64,000 nt of DNA, taken from the NCBI GenBank assembly GCA_003477405.1, contig QUDE01000013.1, positions 1-64,000 on the forward strand. The letters are read 5' to 3'. The position numbers and the translations under genes were made by a program. Shown one piece after another: positions 28,726 to 38,302 of this stretch. This DNA is from Ruminococcaceae bacterium AM07-15. GTDB lineage: Bacteria > Bacillota > Clostridia > Oscillospirales > Butyricicoccaceae. The notes under the pieces were generated by a model. The model had not been told where the DNA came from. It saw nothing but the letters and a program-made list of their open reading frames with translations, and did no database searches. How positions within the stretch are numbered: position 1 is the stretch's first letter; each line of letters begins with the position of its first letter.

Positions 28726-29904
28726 ATGAATCAAGAAGTTTTGCTGCTCAAATGCGGAGAGCTGGTGCTCAAAGGGCTGAACCGGGCCCGGTTTGAGGAC
28801 CGGCTCTTGTCCATCGTCCGCCGCCGTCTTTCCCATCTGGGGGAATATGAGGTCTATGCCATCCAGTCCACCCTGTATGTGGAGCCCAAAAACGGCGCGC
28901 CGGTGGAAGAGGCTTTGGAAGTGTGCCGGAAGATCTTCGGCGTGGTAGCCATCTGCCGGGCCATCAGCTGCCCCAAGGACATGGACAGCATCTGCCAGGC
29001 CGCGGTGGAATACCTGAAAGACACCATGGAACACACCCAGACTTTCCGCTGCCAGGCCAAGCGCTCGGACAAGCGCTTTCCCCTCACCTCTCCGGAGATC
29101 GCCCGGCAGGTGGGCGGCGCGCTGCTCTCCGCCTATCCCCGGATGAAGGTGAAGATGGACGGGGCCCAGACCCAGGTGCACATCGAAGTGCGGGACAAGG
29201 CGGCCTTTGTCTATGCCGACCGCATCCACGGCGCCGGAGGAATGCCCACCGGCACCAATGGCAAGGCCATGCTGCTGCTTTCCGGCGGCATCGACAGCCC
29301 GGTGGCCGGGTATATGATGGCCAAGCGGGGGCTTTACCTGGAGGGCGTCCACTTTTTCAGCTACCCCTATACCTCGGAAGAGGCCAAGGAAAAGACCCTC
29401 CATCTGGCCCGGATTCTGGCGTCCTACTGCGGCCCCATCAAGGTCCATGTGGTGCCCTTTACCGAAATCCAGGATCAGATCCGGAAAAACTGCCAGGAGG
29501 ATCTGTTCACCGTGCTCATGCGCCGGTTTATGATGCGCATTGCCGAACGGGTGGCCCGGCGTCAGGACTGCGGCGCGCTGGTCACCGGCGAGAGCCTGGG
29601 CCAGGTGGCCAGCCAGACCATGGAGGCCATCGGCGTCACCAACGCCGTGTGTGAGCTGCCGGTGCTGCGTCCGGCCATCGGCATGGACAAAGAGGAGATC
29701 GTCCTCATCGCCCGGCAGATCGGCACCTTTGAGACTTCCATTCTGCCCTATGAGGATTGCTGCACCGTCTTTACGCCCCGCCATCCCCAGACCAAGCCCA
29801 AGCTGCCCAAGGTGCTGGAAGAAGAGGCGAAGCTGGATGTGGAGGGCCTGATCCAGAAGGCCCTGGAAGGTGTGGAACAGGTCGTCTGCAAGGCGGAAGA
29901 TTAA
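28726..29904 (+). CDS. thiI: tRNA 4-thiouridine synthetase ThiI
   Basis: Makes s4U8 in tRNA using ATP and persulfide sulfur. The 392-residue protein has an N-terminal ferredoxin-like/THUMP part (about 1-165) and a PP-loop ATPase domain with SGGIDSPVAGYMM near residue 186. No C-terminal rhodanese domain follows, which is the Bacillus-type short form that takes sulfur from a neighbouring desulfurase. GGGAG lies upstream of the ATG, 18 bases after the desulfurase stop. Confidence 0.96.
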   Translation: MNQEVLLLKCGELVLKGLNRARFEDRLLSIVRRRLSHLGEYEVYAIQSTLYVEPKNGAPVEEALEVCRKIFGVVAICRAISCPKDMDSICQAAVEYLKDTMEHTQTFRCQAKRSDKRFPLTSPEIARQVGGALLSAYPRMKVKMDGAQTQVHIEVRDKAAFVYADRIHGAGGMPTGTNGKAMLLLSGGIDSPVAGYMMAKRGLYLEGVHFFSYPYTSEEAKEKTLHLARILASYCGPIKVHVVPFTEIQDQIRKNCQEDLFTVLMRRFMMRIAERVARRQDCGALVTGESLGQVASQTMEAIGVTNAVCELPVLRPAIGMDKEEIVLIARQIGTFETSILPYEDCCTVFTPRHPQTKPKLPKVLEEEAKLDVEGLIQKALEGVEQVVCKAED

Positions 29905-29948
29905 AAGAAAAAGTATACAGATCGGAATAAAAAAGGGAGGCCATTACT

Positions 29949-31190
29949 GTGAGAACAGAAATTATCGCTGTGGGCACCGAGCTTTTGCTGGGGGAGATCG
30001 TCAACACCGATGCCCCCATGATCGCCCAGGGTCTGGCGGAACTGGGCATCGGGGTCTATTTTCAGACGGTGTGTGGAGACAATCCGGACCGGCTGAAAAG
30101 CGTGCTGGAAGTGGCCAAACAGAGAGCCGATCTGATCATCACCACCGGCGGCCTGGGGCCCACGGCGGACGATCTCACCAAAGAGACCATCGCCGCCGCC
30201 TTCGGCAAGGGCCTTGTGCGGGACGAAGAGTCTATGGCAAGGCTGCGGGAGCACTTCAAAGGCCGCACCATGACCAAAAACAACGAAAAACAGGCCGATG
30301 TGCCCGAAGGGTGCACGGTGTTTCAAAACGACTGGGGCACCGCCCCGGCCTGTGCCTTTGAAGGGGAAGGGTGCCTGGTCATCATGCTCCCCGGTCCGCC
30401 CCGGGAGTGCACCCCCCTCTTCCGGGAAAAGGTGATGCCCTTTTTGGAAAAGCGCCGGGGCGGGGCACTTTGCTCCCGGTATGTGAAGGTGTTCGGCATG
30501 GGAGAATCGGAGATGGCCTCCCGCCTGAGCCGCCAGATGGACACCTGGGAAAACCCCACCGCCGCTCCCTATGCCAAGGAGGGAGAATGTCTGGTGCGCA
30601 TCACCGCCATGGGAAAAGACAAGGAGGAAGCCTTTGCCATGACCGAACCCGCCGTCCGGGAAGTGCGGCAGGTGCTGGGGGATGTGGTCTATGGGGTGGA
30701 TGTGGACTCTTTGGAGCAGGTGGTGGTGCAGGAAATGACCGCCCGGGGCCTGACCCTGGCCACGGCGGAAAGCTGCACCGGCGGGCTGATGGGCAAGCGC
30801 ATCACCGATGTGCCCGGCGCGTCTGCCTGCTATCTGGGGGGCGTTGTGTCCTACCAGAACGAAGTGAAGGAAAATCTGCTGGGGGTGCGCCATGAGACCC
30901 TCGTTACAAAAGGGGCAGTGAGCGAAGACACCGCCTGCCAGATGGCCGAAGGGGTGCGGAAGGCCCTGGGGGCCGATATCGGCATTTCCACCACTGGTGT
31001 GGCCGGCCCTGGGGGAGGTACCCCGGAAAAGCCGGTGGGGCTGATCTATGTGGGCATCAGCACCAAGGACAAGACCTGGGCGGTGCGCATCCTGCGGCCC
31101 CGCCAGAGCCGGGAGAGCCTGCGCCGTCTGGCCTCTTCCACCGCCTTTGATCTGGTGCGCCGCCATCTGGAGGGCCTGGACAATGCATGA
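29949..31190 (+). CDS. cinA: CinA family protein (NMN deamidase/competence-damage type)
   Basis: The 413-residue protein has the N-terminal molybdopterin-binding-like domain (EIIAVGTELLLGEIVNTDA, ITTGGLGPTADD) and the C-terminal CinA/PncC domain (ATAESCTGGLMGKRIT, ISTTGVAGPGGGTPEKPVG). The latter domain deamidates nicotinamide mononucleotide in pyridine-nucleotide salvage. GTG start behind GGGAGG. The stop overlaps the start of the small Nudix-like gene. Confidence 0.94.
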   Translation: MRTEIIAVGTELLLGEIVNTDAPMIAQGLAELGIGVYFQTVCGDNPDRLKSVLEVAKQRADLIITTGGLGPTADDLTKETIAAAFGKGLVRDEESMARLREHFKGRTMTKNNEKQADVPEGCTVFQNDWGTAPACAFEGEGCLVIMLPGPPRECTPLFREKVMPFLEKRRGGALCSRYVKVFGMGESEMASRLSRQMDTWENPTAAPYAKEGECLVRITAMGKDKEEAFAMTEPAVREVRQVLGDVVYGVDVDSLEQVVVQEMTARGLTLATAESCTGGLMGKRITDVPGASACYLGGVVSYQNEVKENLLGVRHETLVTKGAVSEDTACQMAEGVRKALGADIGISTTGVAGPGGGTPEKPVGLIYVGISTKDKTWAVRILRPRQSRESLRRLASSTAFDLVRRHLEGLDNA

Positions 31191-31635
31191 GGAAAAGTGC
31201 CTGGAAAAGCACACGGTGTATCAAGGCCCCAGCTTTTCCATCCGCCAGGACCGGGTGGAGCTGGAGGACGGAAGGGAGAGCCGCCGGGAGGTGATCTGCC
31301 GTCCTGACCGGGTGCTGGCTCTGGTCTATGACGGGGAAAAGCGGGTGCTGGCTGATGAAAAAGGCCATTTGCCCCGCAGGCCCCTGTCTCCAGGGGAAAG
31401 CCCGGAGGATGCCGCAGGGCGGCTGTTTGCTGCCCTGGGCGGGGAAGAACCCCGGTTTTTGGGAGAAGTTATGCCCTCCCCTGCGGTGCTCGGGGAAAAA
31501 GTGCTGGTTTTTGCCGGAAAAGGCAGCGGGCAGGCGCCGGAAGGGCTTCATTGGATGACTGTTTCCCAAGGGATGGCCGGGAATGACCTGTGCACCGGGG
31601 CGGCCCTGGCTCTTTGGGCCCTGGGGGAGGAATGA
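31183..31635 (+). CDS. Degenerate Nudix-fold protein, probable pseudoenzyme
   Basis: The 150-residue protein aligns by eye with the active Nudix hydrolase encoded next to it: similar N-terminal strands (YQGPSFSIRQDRVELEDGRE), then a Nudix-box position, then a VMPSPAVLGEKVLVFAG segment. The box reads GESPEDAAGRLFAALG instead of the catalytic GxxxxxExxxxxxxREUxEExGU, so the REL/EE metal ligands are gone. It overlaps cinA by eight bases and ends three bases before the active paralogue. A regulatory or structural role after gene duplication is inferred. Confidence 0.72.
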   Translation: MHEEKCLEKHTVYQGPSFSIRQDRVELEDGRESRREVICRPDRVLALVYDGEKRVLADEKGHLPRRPLSPGESPEDAAGRLFAALGGEEPRFLGEVMPSPAVLGEKVLVFAGKGSGQAPEGLHWMTVSQGMAGNDLCTGAALALWALGEE

Positions 31636-31637
31636 AG

Positions 31638-32138
31638 ATGGAAAGCAAAGAGAAGGAGCCTTTGTTCCGAGGCGTTCTGGTGGATGTATACCCTACCGGG
31701 GAAGGAGAAATCTGCCGCCACCGGGGTGCGGTGGCGGTTTTGTGCCAGTATCAGGGCAAGATTCCCCTGGTGCGTCAGTACCGCTATGCCCAGGGCAAGG
31801 AATGTGTGGAGCTTCCTGCGGGAAAGCTGGAAGAGGGAGAAGACCCCAAAGAGTGCGCCCGGCGGGAGCTTTTTGAGGAAACCGGACTTTCTGCCGGAAA
31901 GCTGGAAGAGCTGGGGGTCTATTGTTCCTCCCCCGATGTGCTGGAGGAAAAAATGCACCTTTATTGGGCGGAAGACCTGTCTTTGGGCCAGGCCAGGCCC
32001 GACGAAGGGGAATTTCTGGAGGGGGAGCTGTGGGAGCTTCCCCGGCTGAAAGACGCCCTGAAGCGGGGGGAGATCGGGGATGCCAAGACCCTGTGCGCCC
32101 TGTTTCTGGCCCGGGAAAAGGGGCTTTTGAGCCTGTAA
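31638..32138 (+). CDS. nudF: Nudix hydrolase, ADP-ribose pyrophosphatase type
   Basis: The 166-residue protein has an intact Nudix box GEDPKECARRELFEETG, preceded by VELPAGKLEE as in NudF/YqkG ADP-ribose pyrophosphatases. It cleaves ADP-ribose to AMP and ribose 5-phosphate. The start at 31638 has GGAGG seven bases upstream. A degenerate paralogue lies immediately before it, and walR starts 16 bases after it. ADP-ribose specificity is inferred from family resemblance. Confidence 0.9.
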   Translation: MESKEKEPLFRGVLVDVYPTGEGEICRHRGAVAVLCQYQGKIPLVRQYRYAQGKECVELPAGKLEEGEDPKECARRELFEETGLSAGKLEELGVYCSSPDVLEEKMHLYWAEDLSLGQARPDEGEFLEGELWELPRLKDALKRGEIGDAKTLCALFLAREKGLLSL

Positions 32139-32154
32139 AGAGAAGGAGAGAGCC

Positions 32155-32844
32155 ATGGCAAAAGTGCTGATCGTGGAAGATGAAAAGGCCATTGTGGACA
32201 TCATTGCCTTCAACCTGAAACGGGAAGGCTATGAAGTGGAGGAAGCCTATGAGGGAAAAGGGGGACTGGAAAAGGCCCTTTCTCCCCAGGTGGATCTGGT
32301 GCTTCTGGATGTGATGCTCCCGGGGATGGACGGCTTTGAACTGCTGCGCCGCCTGCGGGAAAAGAGCAATGTGCCCGTCATCATGGTCACCGCCCGGGAA
32401 GAAGAGCGGGACAAGGTGCTGGGGCTGGATACCGGCGCCGACGACTATATCACAAAGCCCTTTTCCATCAAGGAGCTGCTGGCCCGGGTGAAGGCCAACA
32501 TCCGCCGCCGCCTGGCCGACCAGCAGGACAGCATGGGAGGCGAAAAGAAAGAAGGCGGCCCCTTCCAGGTGGACACCGAAAAGCGTCTGGCCCGGAAGAA
32601 CGGGGAGGCCCTGGAGCTGTCCCAGCGGGAATTTGATATGCTCTGCTATTTTCTGGAATGTGCCGGGCGGGTGGTCACCCGGGAAGAGCTGATGGAAAAG
32701 GTGTGGGGCTTTGAGTATTACGGCGATCTGCGCACGGTGGATGTGGCCATCCGCCGCCTGCGGGAAAAGCTGGAGGACGACCCGGCCGATCCCCGCTATC
32801 TCATCACCCGCCGGGGAGCCGGGTATTATTTCAACAAGGAATAG
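32155..32844 (+). CDS. walR: OmpR-family response regulator, WalR/YycF
   Basis: The 229-residue regulator has a receiver domain with acidic pocket VEDE, phospho-acceptor Asp52 (LVLLDVMLPGMDG) and switch Lys (DYITKPFS). It ends in a winged-helix DNA-binding domain (LSQREFDMLCYFLECAGRVV, then RTVDVAIRRLREKLEDDP). WalR controls cell-wall hydrolases and growth in low-GC Gram-positives. The identity is supported by the downstream walK, yycH, yycI, walJ and rlmH. GGAGAG precedes the ATG. Confidence 0.95.
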   Translation: MAKVLIVEDEKAIVDIIAFNLKREGYEVEEAYEGKGGLEKALSPQVDLVLLDVMLPGMDGFELLRRLREKSNVPVIMVTAREEERDKVLGLDTGADDYITKPFSIKELLARVKANIRRRLADQQDSMGGEKKEGGPFQVDTEKRLARKNGEALELSQREFDMLCYFLECAGRVVTREELMEKVWGFEYYGDLRTVDVAIRRLREKLEDDPADPRYLITRRGAGYYFNKE

Positions 32845-32856
32845 GCGGAAGGAACC

Positions 32857-34626
32857 ATGCTGAAAAGCCTGCAAATGAAGCTGGTGCTCATATTGATGCT
32901 GCTGGTGGTGGCGGTGATGGCCGTGGTGGGCGTGTTTCTGGTCAACTCGGTCACTGCCTATAACCGCAGCGATTTTCAGCGCCAGATGGTGGATTTTTTC
33001 GCCCTGCGGGGGCAGGAGCTGGAAAAAGGGCTCAGCGCCTGCAATGGGGATCTGGACCAGATGGAAGAGGTGCTGGAGGCCTATAACGGCGGCCTGGGGC
33101 TGGATGACCATCGGAATTTCTATATTCTGGATGGCAAAACCGGGGAGTTCCTCACCTCGTCGGAAAGCCGGGATGCCACTCCCTTCCGGGAGCTGACCCC
33201 CAATATGATCACCGCCATGGAGGGGGAAGTGGGGCAGACCATCACCGCCCTGTCCCCCTATTTCGATGTGGCCCTGCCGGTGGATGGAGGCAATTATGTG
33301 CTGGCCGTGGTGGACGACAAAGGGGAACTGGATGAGCTGACCTGGACCATGTTCACCATTCTGATCCGATCCCTGATGTTCGGTCTGGCGGTGGCCATTT
33401 TGCTCAGCTTCATTCTGGCCCGCACCATCACAAACCCGGTGCAGCGGCTGACCCGCACCGCCCAGCGCATCGCCGCCGGGGACTTTTCCCAGCAGCCCCA
33501 GGCGGAATCGGCGGACGAGATCGGCAACCTGACCCGCACCTTCGGGGAGATGGCCAAGGTGCTGGAAAACACCCTGGCCGAAGTCAACGGGGAGCGGAAC
33601 AAGCTGAGCACCCTGTTTACCCACATGGCCGACGGAGTGGTGGCCTTTGACAAAAGCGGCCATATCCTTCATATGAACCCGGCGGCCCAGCAGATGCTGG
33701 GCATGGAGTTCGGGCCGGAGCTGACCTATACCCAGGTGTTCCCCAATCTGAATGTGGAGGAAAGCGATCTGGGAGAAGGCGGCCAGTACATCGAGATCGA
33801 CTATGCGGCAAACAAGCGCATCCTCAAGATTCTGCTGGCCATGTTCGGCACGGCGGAGGATGAAAACAGCGGCATCATGGCGGTGCTCCACGACATCACC
33901 GAGCAGAAGAAGCTGGATTCTTCCCGGCGGGAGTTTGTGGCCAATGTGTCCCACGAGCTGCGCACCCCTCTCACCAATGTGAAGGGCTACACTGAAACCC
34001 TTCTGGACGCCGGGGACGAGCTGGACGGGGAGACCCGCCGCAATTTCCTCCAGGTGATCTACAACGAATCTGACCGGATGACCCATATCGTCAAGGATCT
34101 GCTCACCCTGTCCCAGCTGGACTATGGGAAGATGGATATGGAGATGAGCCCCATTCCGGTGAAACTCATTGTGCAGAACATTGCCAGCGCCATGCTCATC
34201 GAGGCCCGGGGACAGGGCCTGACCCTGGAGACCAAGCTGGAAGAACCCCTGCCTTTGATCTTGGCCGACCGGAACCGGATGGAGCAGGTCATTGCCAACA
34301 TCGTTTCCAATGCAATTAAGTACAATCGCCCCGGCGGCACGGTCACCCTCAGTGCCTTCTCTCAGGAGGATAAGGTGGTCATCAAGGTGCAGGACACCGG
34401 CATCGGCATCCCCCAGGAGGACATCCCCCGGCTCTTCGAACGGTTTTACCGGGTGGACAAGGCCCGTTCCCGGGAACGGGGCGGCACCGGCCTGGGGCTG
34501 GCCATTGCAAAGGAGATCGTGGAGCAGCATCAGGGCACCATTGGGGTGGAAAGCCAGCTGGATGCAGGCACCACCGTCACCATCATTTTGCCGGTGTGTC
34601 CGCCGGACCATGAGGGGCAGCTATGA
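32857..34626 (+). CDS. walK: Sensor histidine kinase WalK
   Basis: The 589-residue protein has TM1 (about 7-29), an extracellular sensor domain (about 30-165), TM2 (about 166-188), HAMP (TNPVQRLTRTAQRIAAGDFS), PAS (about 245-345), HisKA with phospho-acceptor His366 (FVANVSHELRTPLTNVKGY) and HATPase (NAIKYN, DTGIGIPQED, GTGLGLAIAKEIVEQH). This is the full WalK plan. It phosphorylates WalR in response to wall state. It overlaps yycH by four bases. Confidence 0.95.
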   Translation: MLKSLQMKLVLILMLLVVAVMAVVGVFLVNSVTAYNRSDFQRQMVDFFALRGQELEKGLSACNGDLDQMEEVLEAYNGGLGLDDHRNFYILDGKTGEFLTSSESRDATPFRELTPNMITAMEGEVGQTITALSPYFDVALPVDGGNYVLAVVDDKGELDELTWTMFTILIRSLMFGLAVAILLSFILARTITNPVQRLTRTAQRIAAGDFSQQPQAESADEIGNLTRTFGEMAKVLENTLAEVNGERNKLSTLFTHMADGVVAFDKSGHILHMNPAAQQMLGMEFGPELTYTQVFPNLNVEESDLGEGGQYIEIDYAANKRILKILLAMFGTAEDENSGIMAVLHDITEQKKLDSSRREFVANVSHELRTPLTNVKGYTETLLDAGDELDGETRRNFLQVIYNESDRMTHIVKDLLTLSQLDYGKMDMEMSPIPVKLIVQNIASAMLIEARGQGLTLETKLEEPLPLILADRNRMEQVIANIVSNAIKYNRPGGTVTLSAFSQEDKVVIKVQDTGIGIPQEDIPRLFERFYRVDKARSRERGGTGLGLAIAKEIVEQHQGTIGVESQLDAGTTVTIILPVCPPDHEGQL

Positions 34627-35912
34627 AAGAAAAGATCAAAACGGCGGCCCTGATTGCAAACGGCCTTCTGATGGCGGTGCTGTTCACCCTTTCGGTGTCT
34701 CTGGGAGTGAGCGTGGACCCCTCCCTGGGGCCCCTTTACACCCTGTCCCGGTGGCTGCGGGGAGAAAACACCGTCAGCCAGGTGCAGGAGGAACAAAGCG
34801 ACCCCGCCGCCTATCCCCTGGCGGTGTCGGCCTTTCAGCAGGGGGATCTGTATTACGCCTACACCCAGCAGCCGGTTTCGGCCATCTACACCCTGCTCCG
34901 GCCCACATTGGAGGAAGCTTTGGGCTCTATGGGGGAAAAAAAGACGGTACAGCGGGAAGACTATTACCGTGTGCTTTTGGAGGAACAGGGGTTTTTGCTG
35001 GAATATGACGGCCAGGTGCCGCTGACGGCCATGCGGGCCTGGAGCGGAGCCTCCCCTGGGGAGGATGAGCTGGCCTTCTCCCGCCTGGTGCTTCTGGCCG
35101 AAGAAGACCGGGTGGACTTGCTGCTGGAGACCGAGGAGGGGGAGTGGTTCCGGTTTTCCACAGCCGCCGCCAGCGAAAAGCTCCAGACGGCGTTGGAGGA
35201 ATGTGACCCTGACGGCTCTTATTTCGCCATGGAAGACCCCAATCTGTCGGTGCTGGCCCCCGATCAGCCGGTGCCCGGCAGCGCCATCAAACTGCCGGTG
35301 TATGAATGCAAAGTGGCCGATGTGATCACCGGCGCCGTCAGCGGCGGAGAGATGCCCCGCGCTTTGTTGGAGTGCTTTTCCATGAATCCCTACCTGGCCA
35401 AGCGCTATGCCGCCGGAGAAGATATGGCGGTGTTCGTCCAGGGAAATTATTCCCTGCGTCTCAGCGGAGACGGAACGGTGCAGTTTACCGTGGACGGCGG
35501 CGAGGGCCTGGAGGGAGAGAGCGCCGAGAACACCCTGGTGGGCCTGATCGGCCGGGGCTGGCAGGTGGCCCAGGATGCCCTGGACAGTGCAGGCTCGCCC
35601 CTGGATCTGTCCCTCAAAAGTATTGAAACGGGGGCGGAAGAAGGGGAATACACCATTCTCTTTTCCTGCCGGGCTTCGGGCGTACCTCTTTCTTCCCAGC
35701 AGGTGACCATCCATGTACGGGAAGGGGTTATCGTCTCCATGGAGATGAGCCTTTTGTCCCTGACCCAGACAGGGGAGAAAACCTTGCTGCCCTATTCCCT
35801 GGCAGCTGCGGCCATGGAAGGAAGCGGGCCGGTGCGGCTTCAGTGCCGCTATACTCTCCAGGAGGGCAAGCTCACCCCCTATCTCAGCTATGCAACGGTG
35901 AAGGAGGGATAA
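34623..35912 (+). CDS. yycH: YycH-like WalK accessory protein
   Basis: The 429-residue protein has one N-terminal transmembrane segment (about 7-30) and a large extracytoplasmic domain. In Bacilli YycH with YycI holds WalK inactive through membrane contacts. Sequence resemblance is weak by eye; the call rests on topology, length and the walK-yycH-yycI order. ATGA overlap with walK gives translational coupling. Confidence 0.78.
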   Translation: MKEKIKTAALIANGLLMAVLFTLSVSLGVSVDPSLGPLYTLSRWLRGENTVSQVQEEQSDPAAYPLAVSAFQQGDLYYAYTQQPVSAIYTLLRPTLEEALGSMGEKKTVQREDYYRVLLEEQGFLLEYDGQVPLTAMRAWSGASPGEDELAFSRLVLLAEEDRVDLLLETEEGEWFRFSTAAASEKLQTALEECDPDGSYFAMEDPNLSVLAPDQPVPGSAIKLPVYECKVADVITGAVSGGEMPRALLECFSMNPYLAKRYAAGEDMAVFVQGNYSLRLSGDGTVQFTVDGGEGLEGESAENTLVGLIGRGWQVAQDALDSAGSPLDLSLKSIETGAEEGEYTILFSCRASGVPLSSQQVTIHVREGVIVSMEMSLLSLTQTGEKTLLPYSLAAAAMEGSGPVRLQCRYTLQEGKLTPYLSYATVKEG

Positions 35913-35915
35913 GCC

Positions 35916-36704
35916 ATGGAATGGAGCCGGGCCAAAACCATTTTGCTGGTGGTGCTCATCTGCACCAACCTGTTTTTGGCGGGAAATCTTCTGTGGCAGG
36001 TGAGCCACGGCTGGGCCCAGCAGCGCCAGGCCATGGACCAGGCCCTTGCCCTGCTGCAGGAGGATGTGGGAGAGTTTGACGAAGATATTTTCCGGGATCT
36101 GGGAACCCAGCGGCCGGTGTACGCCGCAAGCCGGGATACCGCTTTGGAAAAGAAGGCGGCCCAGGCCCTTTTGGGCACCGAAGAGAGCGATACCGACGGC
36201 GGCGTCTCCCGATTTTCTTCGGAAAAGGGCAGTCTTACCTTCTACACCGGGGGAGAAGTGCGGCTGGAGCTGTTTGACCAGCATTCCCTCACCGGGGAGG
36301 AGTGGCAGGAGCTTTTGGAAAAGGCCGGCTTCCCCATGGACAACTGCCGCCGGGAGGAAGAGGGGGAGCAGGTGGTCTTTTTCCAGGGGATGCCCTCGGG
36401 AGAAGAGCTGATGGAATGTACTCTCACCTGCCGGAAAAAGGGGAATGGCCTTGTGGCCGAGGGCCGCTGGCTGATGGATACCCAGCTTCGCCAGGTGGGC
36501 GAAGGGGCCAAGAGCTATCAGATGGTGGTGGATCTGCGCCGTCTGTGGCGGGAGGAAGGCTTTTCCCAGCCGCCGGAAAGCGCCCGGGAAAGCTATCGCC
36601 TGCGGGATCAGGGCAACGGAAATTACCTGCTTTTTCCTGTCTGGCAGGTGGAAACAGGCGGAAAAAGTTTCACAGTGGACACAGGGGAGAATCCGGTGGA
36701 ATGA
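35916..36704 (+). CDS. yycI: YycI-like WalK accessory protein
   Basis: The 262-residue protein starts MEWSRAKTILLVVLICTNLFLAGNLL, the single transmembrane anchor and WxxAKTIFI-like head typical of YycI. An extracytoplasmic domain of about 230 residues follows. It lies three bases after yycH and likely acts with it on WalK. It is the last gene of the tightly packed part of the operon; a 208-base gap follows before murA. Confidence 0.85.
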   Translation: MEWSRAKTILLVVLICTNLFLAGNLLWQVSHGWAQQRQAMDQALALLQEDVGEFDEDIFRDLGTQRPVYAASRDTALEKKAAQALLGTEESDTDGGVSRFSSEKGSLTFYTGGEVRLELFDQHSLTGEEWQELLEKAGFPMDNCRREEEGEQVVFFQGMPSGEELMECTLTCRKKGNGLVAEGRWLMDTQLRQVGEGAKSYQMVVDLRRLWREEGFSQPPESARESYRLRDQGNGNYLLFPVWQVETGGKSFTVDTGENPVE

Positions 36705-36912
36705 GCCTTTGGTCATTGTGCACGAGGATACGCCCTGGGGATTGGTGAAAACTTAGGTGAAAATCTGTGGGATTTTGTTTTTCATTCTGGGATGACTGTG
36801 GTAAAATATATAAAACAACAGTAAATTTTTGATGAACGAAGCTCTGTCGTTCTTCTTGCCGCCGGGGGGGCGGCATCTTGCAAGGGAGCAACTGGAATAC
36901 ACTGCCGGGAGA

Positions 36913-38214
36913 ATGAGGAATTTGGATAAATTTATCATCAATGGAAATAAACCGCTGCGGGGCGAAGTGACCGTCAGCGGCGCAAAGAACGCCGTCGTGG
37001 CCATCATTCCGGCCACCATCTTGGTCAACGGCGTCTGCCGCATCGAGAATGTGCCCCAGGTCAGCGATGTGATCATCCAGCTGGAGATCCTCCAGCAGAT
37101 GGGGGCCCAGGTGCGCAGCATGAACCCCACCACCGTGGAAATCGACTGCCGCCATATGCGCAACATCCGCACACCTGAGGATCTGATGCGGAAAATGCGG
37201 GCTTCCTATTATCTGATCGGTACTCTGCTGGGCCGCTATCACAAGGCCGAAGTGGCCATGCCTGGCGGATGTAATTTCGGCGGGGTGCGCCCCATTGATC
37301 AGCATGTGAAGGGCTTTGAAGCCCTGGGCGCCGAAGTCAGCGTGAAGAATGGCTTTGTCTATGCCCAGGCTCCCCAAGGTCTGCGGGGCGCCAACATCTA
37401 TCTGGATGTGGTGTCTGTGGGCGCCACCATGAACATCATGCTGGCCGCCACTCTGGCCGAAGGCCAGACGGTGATCGAAAACGCCGCAAAAGAGCCGCAC
37501 ATTGTGGACCTGGCCAACTTCCTCAACGCTATGGGCGCTGAGATCATGGGAGCCGGTACCGATGTGATCAAGATCCGGGGCGTGAAAGAGCTCCACGGCG
37601 GCACTTATTCGGTGATCCCCGACCAGATCGAAGCGGGCACCTATATGGCCGCTGTCATGGCCACCGGCGGCAGCGTGCTGGTGCGCAATGTGATCCCCAA
37701 GCACCTGGAGTGCATCACTGCAAAGCTCATCGAGATGGGCGCCCAGGTGGAAGAACTGGACGATGCCGTGCGGGTCAGCCGCACAGCACCTCTGCGGCGC
37801 ATCAACATCAAAACCCTGCCCTATCCGGGCTTTCCCACCGATATGCAGCCCCAGCTGGCCGCCGCTTTGTGTCTGGCGGAAGGCACCAGCGTCATCACCG
37901 AAGGGGTGTGGGATAACCGCTACCGCTATGTGGAAGAGCTGCGGCGGATGGGGGCCAAGATCCAGGTGGACGGCAAAGTGGCCATCATCGAAGGGGTGAG
38001 CGAGCTCACCGGCGCCAAGGTGCGCTCCTGCGATCTGCGGGCCGGAGCTGCCATGGTCATCGCCGGTCTGGCCGCCAAGGGCGTCACTGAAGTGGAGGAG
38101 ATCGCCTATATCGAGCGGGGCTATGACAACATCGTGGAAAAACTCCAGGGATTGGGAGCCGATATCCGCCGGGTGACTGTGTCCGAAGAGGATGCGGTGC
38201 CCATGGCCCGGTGA
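36913..38214 (+). CDS. murA: UDP-N-acetylglucosamine 1-carboxyvinyltransferase
   Basis: Performs the first committed step of peptidoglycan synthesis, transferring enolpyruvate from PEP to UDP-GlcNAc. The 433-residue protein has FIINGNKPLRGEVTVSGAKN at the start and the catalytic-loop cysteine in MPGGCNFGGVRPIDQH, so it keeps the fosfomycin-target Cys. TDMQPQLAA and LRAGAAMVIAGLAA are further family motifs. The start is uncertain: ATG 36913 fits homology, but its ribosome site is very close. It lies inside the Wal locus between yycI and walJ. Confidence 0.94.
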   Translation: MRNLDKFIINGNKPLRGEVTVSGAKNAVVAIIPATILVNGVCRIENVPQVSDVIIQLEILQQMGAQVRSMNPTTVEIDCRHMRNIRTPEDLMRKMRASYYLIGTLLGRYHKAEVAMPGGCNFGGVRPIDQHVKGFEALGAEVSVKNGFVYAQAPQGLRGANIYLDVVSVGATMNIMLAATLAEGQTVIENAAKEPHIVDLANFLNAMGAEIMGAGTDVIKIRGVKELHGGTYSVIPDQIEAGTYMAAVMATGGSVLVRNVIPKHLECITAKLIEMGAQVEELDDAVRVSRTAPLRRINIKTLPYPGFPTDMQPQLAAALCLAEGTSVITEGVWDNRYRYVEELRRMGAKIQVDGKVAIIEGVSELTGAKVRSCDLRAGAAMVIAGLAAKGVTEVEEIAYIERGYDNIVEKLQGLGADIRRVTVSEEDAVPMAR

Positions 38215-38302
38215 AAGGCAAAGAACAAGAAGAAATGATCTGTTCCGGCGGCGCGGTATTTTCCGTGCCGCCGCTATTTTTGAAAGGCGAAGGAAGGAAA
38301 CT

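Noticed and set aside
31693..34611. Long minus-strand open frame opposite nudF-walR-walK
   Set aside because: Mirror image of strongly recognised genes; no domain signature of its own.
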